Assembly: GCF_023721715.1 (NCBI RefSeq)
Contig: NZ_JAMDLG010000002.1
Location: 1-64,000, forward strand
DNA: 64,000 nt
Source: Parasegetibacter sp. NRK P23
GTDB taxonomy: Bacteria > Bacteroidota > Bacteroidia > Chitinophagales > Chitinophagaceae
Reading direction: 5' to 3'
The position numbers and the translations under genes were made by a program. Below, in pieces: positions 63,546 through 64,000 of this stretch; the stretch's first letter is position 1; the number at the start of each line of letters is the position of its first letter. Below the pieces are notes generated by a model that was not told where the DNA came from, made no database searches, and worked only from the letters and a program-made list of their open reading frames with translations.

Positions 63546-64000
63546 TTAACCCCGTGCGAAATCCAACTCATAATTCCCTTTCATCCTTTCCATCGGGGGA
63601 TTGAAGTAGCCGAATTTCAACTGCGGAAACTCTTCCCTGATCAGGTCCATCATTTGGAGGATGCCCATACATTCTCCGGCATCTGTTACATTGATTTTAC
63701 CGAGGTACCAATCGGGGTCAATATTGAAGTTTCGCCACTGGATCATACAGAGGTCGGTTTCGATGATCAGTTTCCGGAGTGCCTCGTATTCTGCTTCGCT
63801 ATCGGTCATGCCGGGGAAAACGAAATAGTTGATGCTGGTCCAGGCGCCATATTTGCGCGCGACCTTCAGGCTTTCGATCAGGTCCTCGAATTGGTAGTTG
63901 TTGGGCAGGTAGTAGGGGGTGTAAATCTCTTTCCTGGCGCTGTTCATGCTCACGCGGATGCTGTTCAGTCCTGCCTGGCACAGCGCTTCCACCGCGGCGG
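63546..64000 (-). CDS. Radical SAM family protein, 5' part outside the window
   Basis: The reading frame runs off the window edge, so at least 151 C-terminal residues are seen. The visible part has LNSIRVSMNSARKEIY, SINYFVFPGMTDSEAEYEAL and WRNFNIDPDWYL, as in the C-terminal half of radical SAM barrel enzymes. The CxxxCxxC iron-sulfur motif should lie beyond the window. The specific reaction is unknown. Confidence 0.75.
   Translation of the reverse strand, partial: AAVEALCQAGLNSIRVSMNSARKEIYTPYYLPNNYQFEDLIESLKVARKYGAWTSINYFVFPGMTDSEAEYEALRKLIIETDLCMIQWRNFNIDPDWYLGKINVTDAGECMGILQMMDLIREEFPQLKFGYFNPPMERMKGNYELDFARG

Overview
The window comes from a Bacteroidota chromosome, most likely a Chitinophagaceae-like member of Chitinophagales. 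This is inferred from gene content and signals, not from a marker-gene search. The pointers are a type IX secretion (T9SS) type-B sorting domain followed by PorP/SprF and OmpA-like genes, TAnnTTTG-type -7 promoter boxes, few Shine-Dalgarno sites, and a Bacteroidota-style exopolysaccharide operon. No rRNA, tRNA, CRISPR array, IS element or prophage was found.

Layout. 1-446: gene-free, with a nested inverted repeat. 0.4-6.5 kb: membrane-bound MutS-like ATPase, pirin, Old Yellow Enzyme, sugar-dehydrogenase-like lipoprotein and a TauE/SafE permease. 6.6-19.9 kb: two convergent signalling arrays. The plus-strand array encodes a REC-histidine kinase, a CHASE3/HAMP/GAF hybrid kinase with three receivers, a lone receiver, CheR and a catalytic-domain-only CheB. 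The minus-strand array encodes heme oxygenase, a bacteriophytochrome with no output domain, a 1384-residue CheB-CheR-PAS-histidine kinase and a lone receiver. The two arrays meet tail to tail and share a TTAA at 13250-13253. 20-22.8 kb: FAD-dependent desaturase-like enzyme and fatty-acid-hydroxylase-family membrane enzyme. 22.9-28.5 kb: maltodextrin/glycogen genes (SLC45-type transporter, periplasmic GH13, GlgB); MalQ lies apart at 59 kb. 28.8-33.5 kb: ArgS, GtrA, DUF4403 lipoprotein and a small outer-membrane-like protein.

33.5-49.9 kb is one minus-strand exopolysaccharide operon of fourteen genes, read wza, wzc, murA-like, wzx, murB-like, glycosyltransferase, wzy, glycosyltransferase, (alpha/alpha)-helical protein, two hexapeptide acyltransferases, DUF354 protein, GDP-mannose/UDP-glucose dehydrogenase and initiating sugar-phosphate transferase. 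Most genes overlap or nearly touch. MurA and MurB homologues inside this operon are unusual and suggest a lactyl-ether (muramic-type) sugar in the polymer. 50.5-56.5 kb holds a T9SS triad: a large adhesin with ten Ig-like repeats, eight of them in tandem 318-321 bp units, then PorP/SprF and an OmpA-like protein. The rest holds dnaK, a second intergenic repeat block, malQ with two starch-binding domains, a dipeptide epimerase, a MntA/HepT toxin-antitoxin pair and a radical SAM gene cut by the window edge.

Two regulatory patterns emerge. Several genes have a TAnnTTTG-like box ending 3-4 nt before the start codon, which fits leaderless mRNAs. The transporter/amylase operon and malQ, 36 kb apart, share an 18-bp upstream motif (16 of 18 identical), suggesting a common maltodextrin regulator. 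The best candidate for an undescribed system is the heme oxygenase / outputless phytochrome / CheB-CheR-kinase operon.
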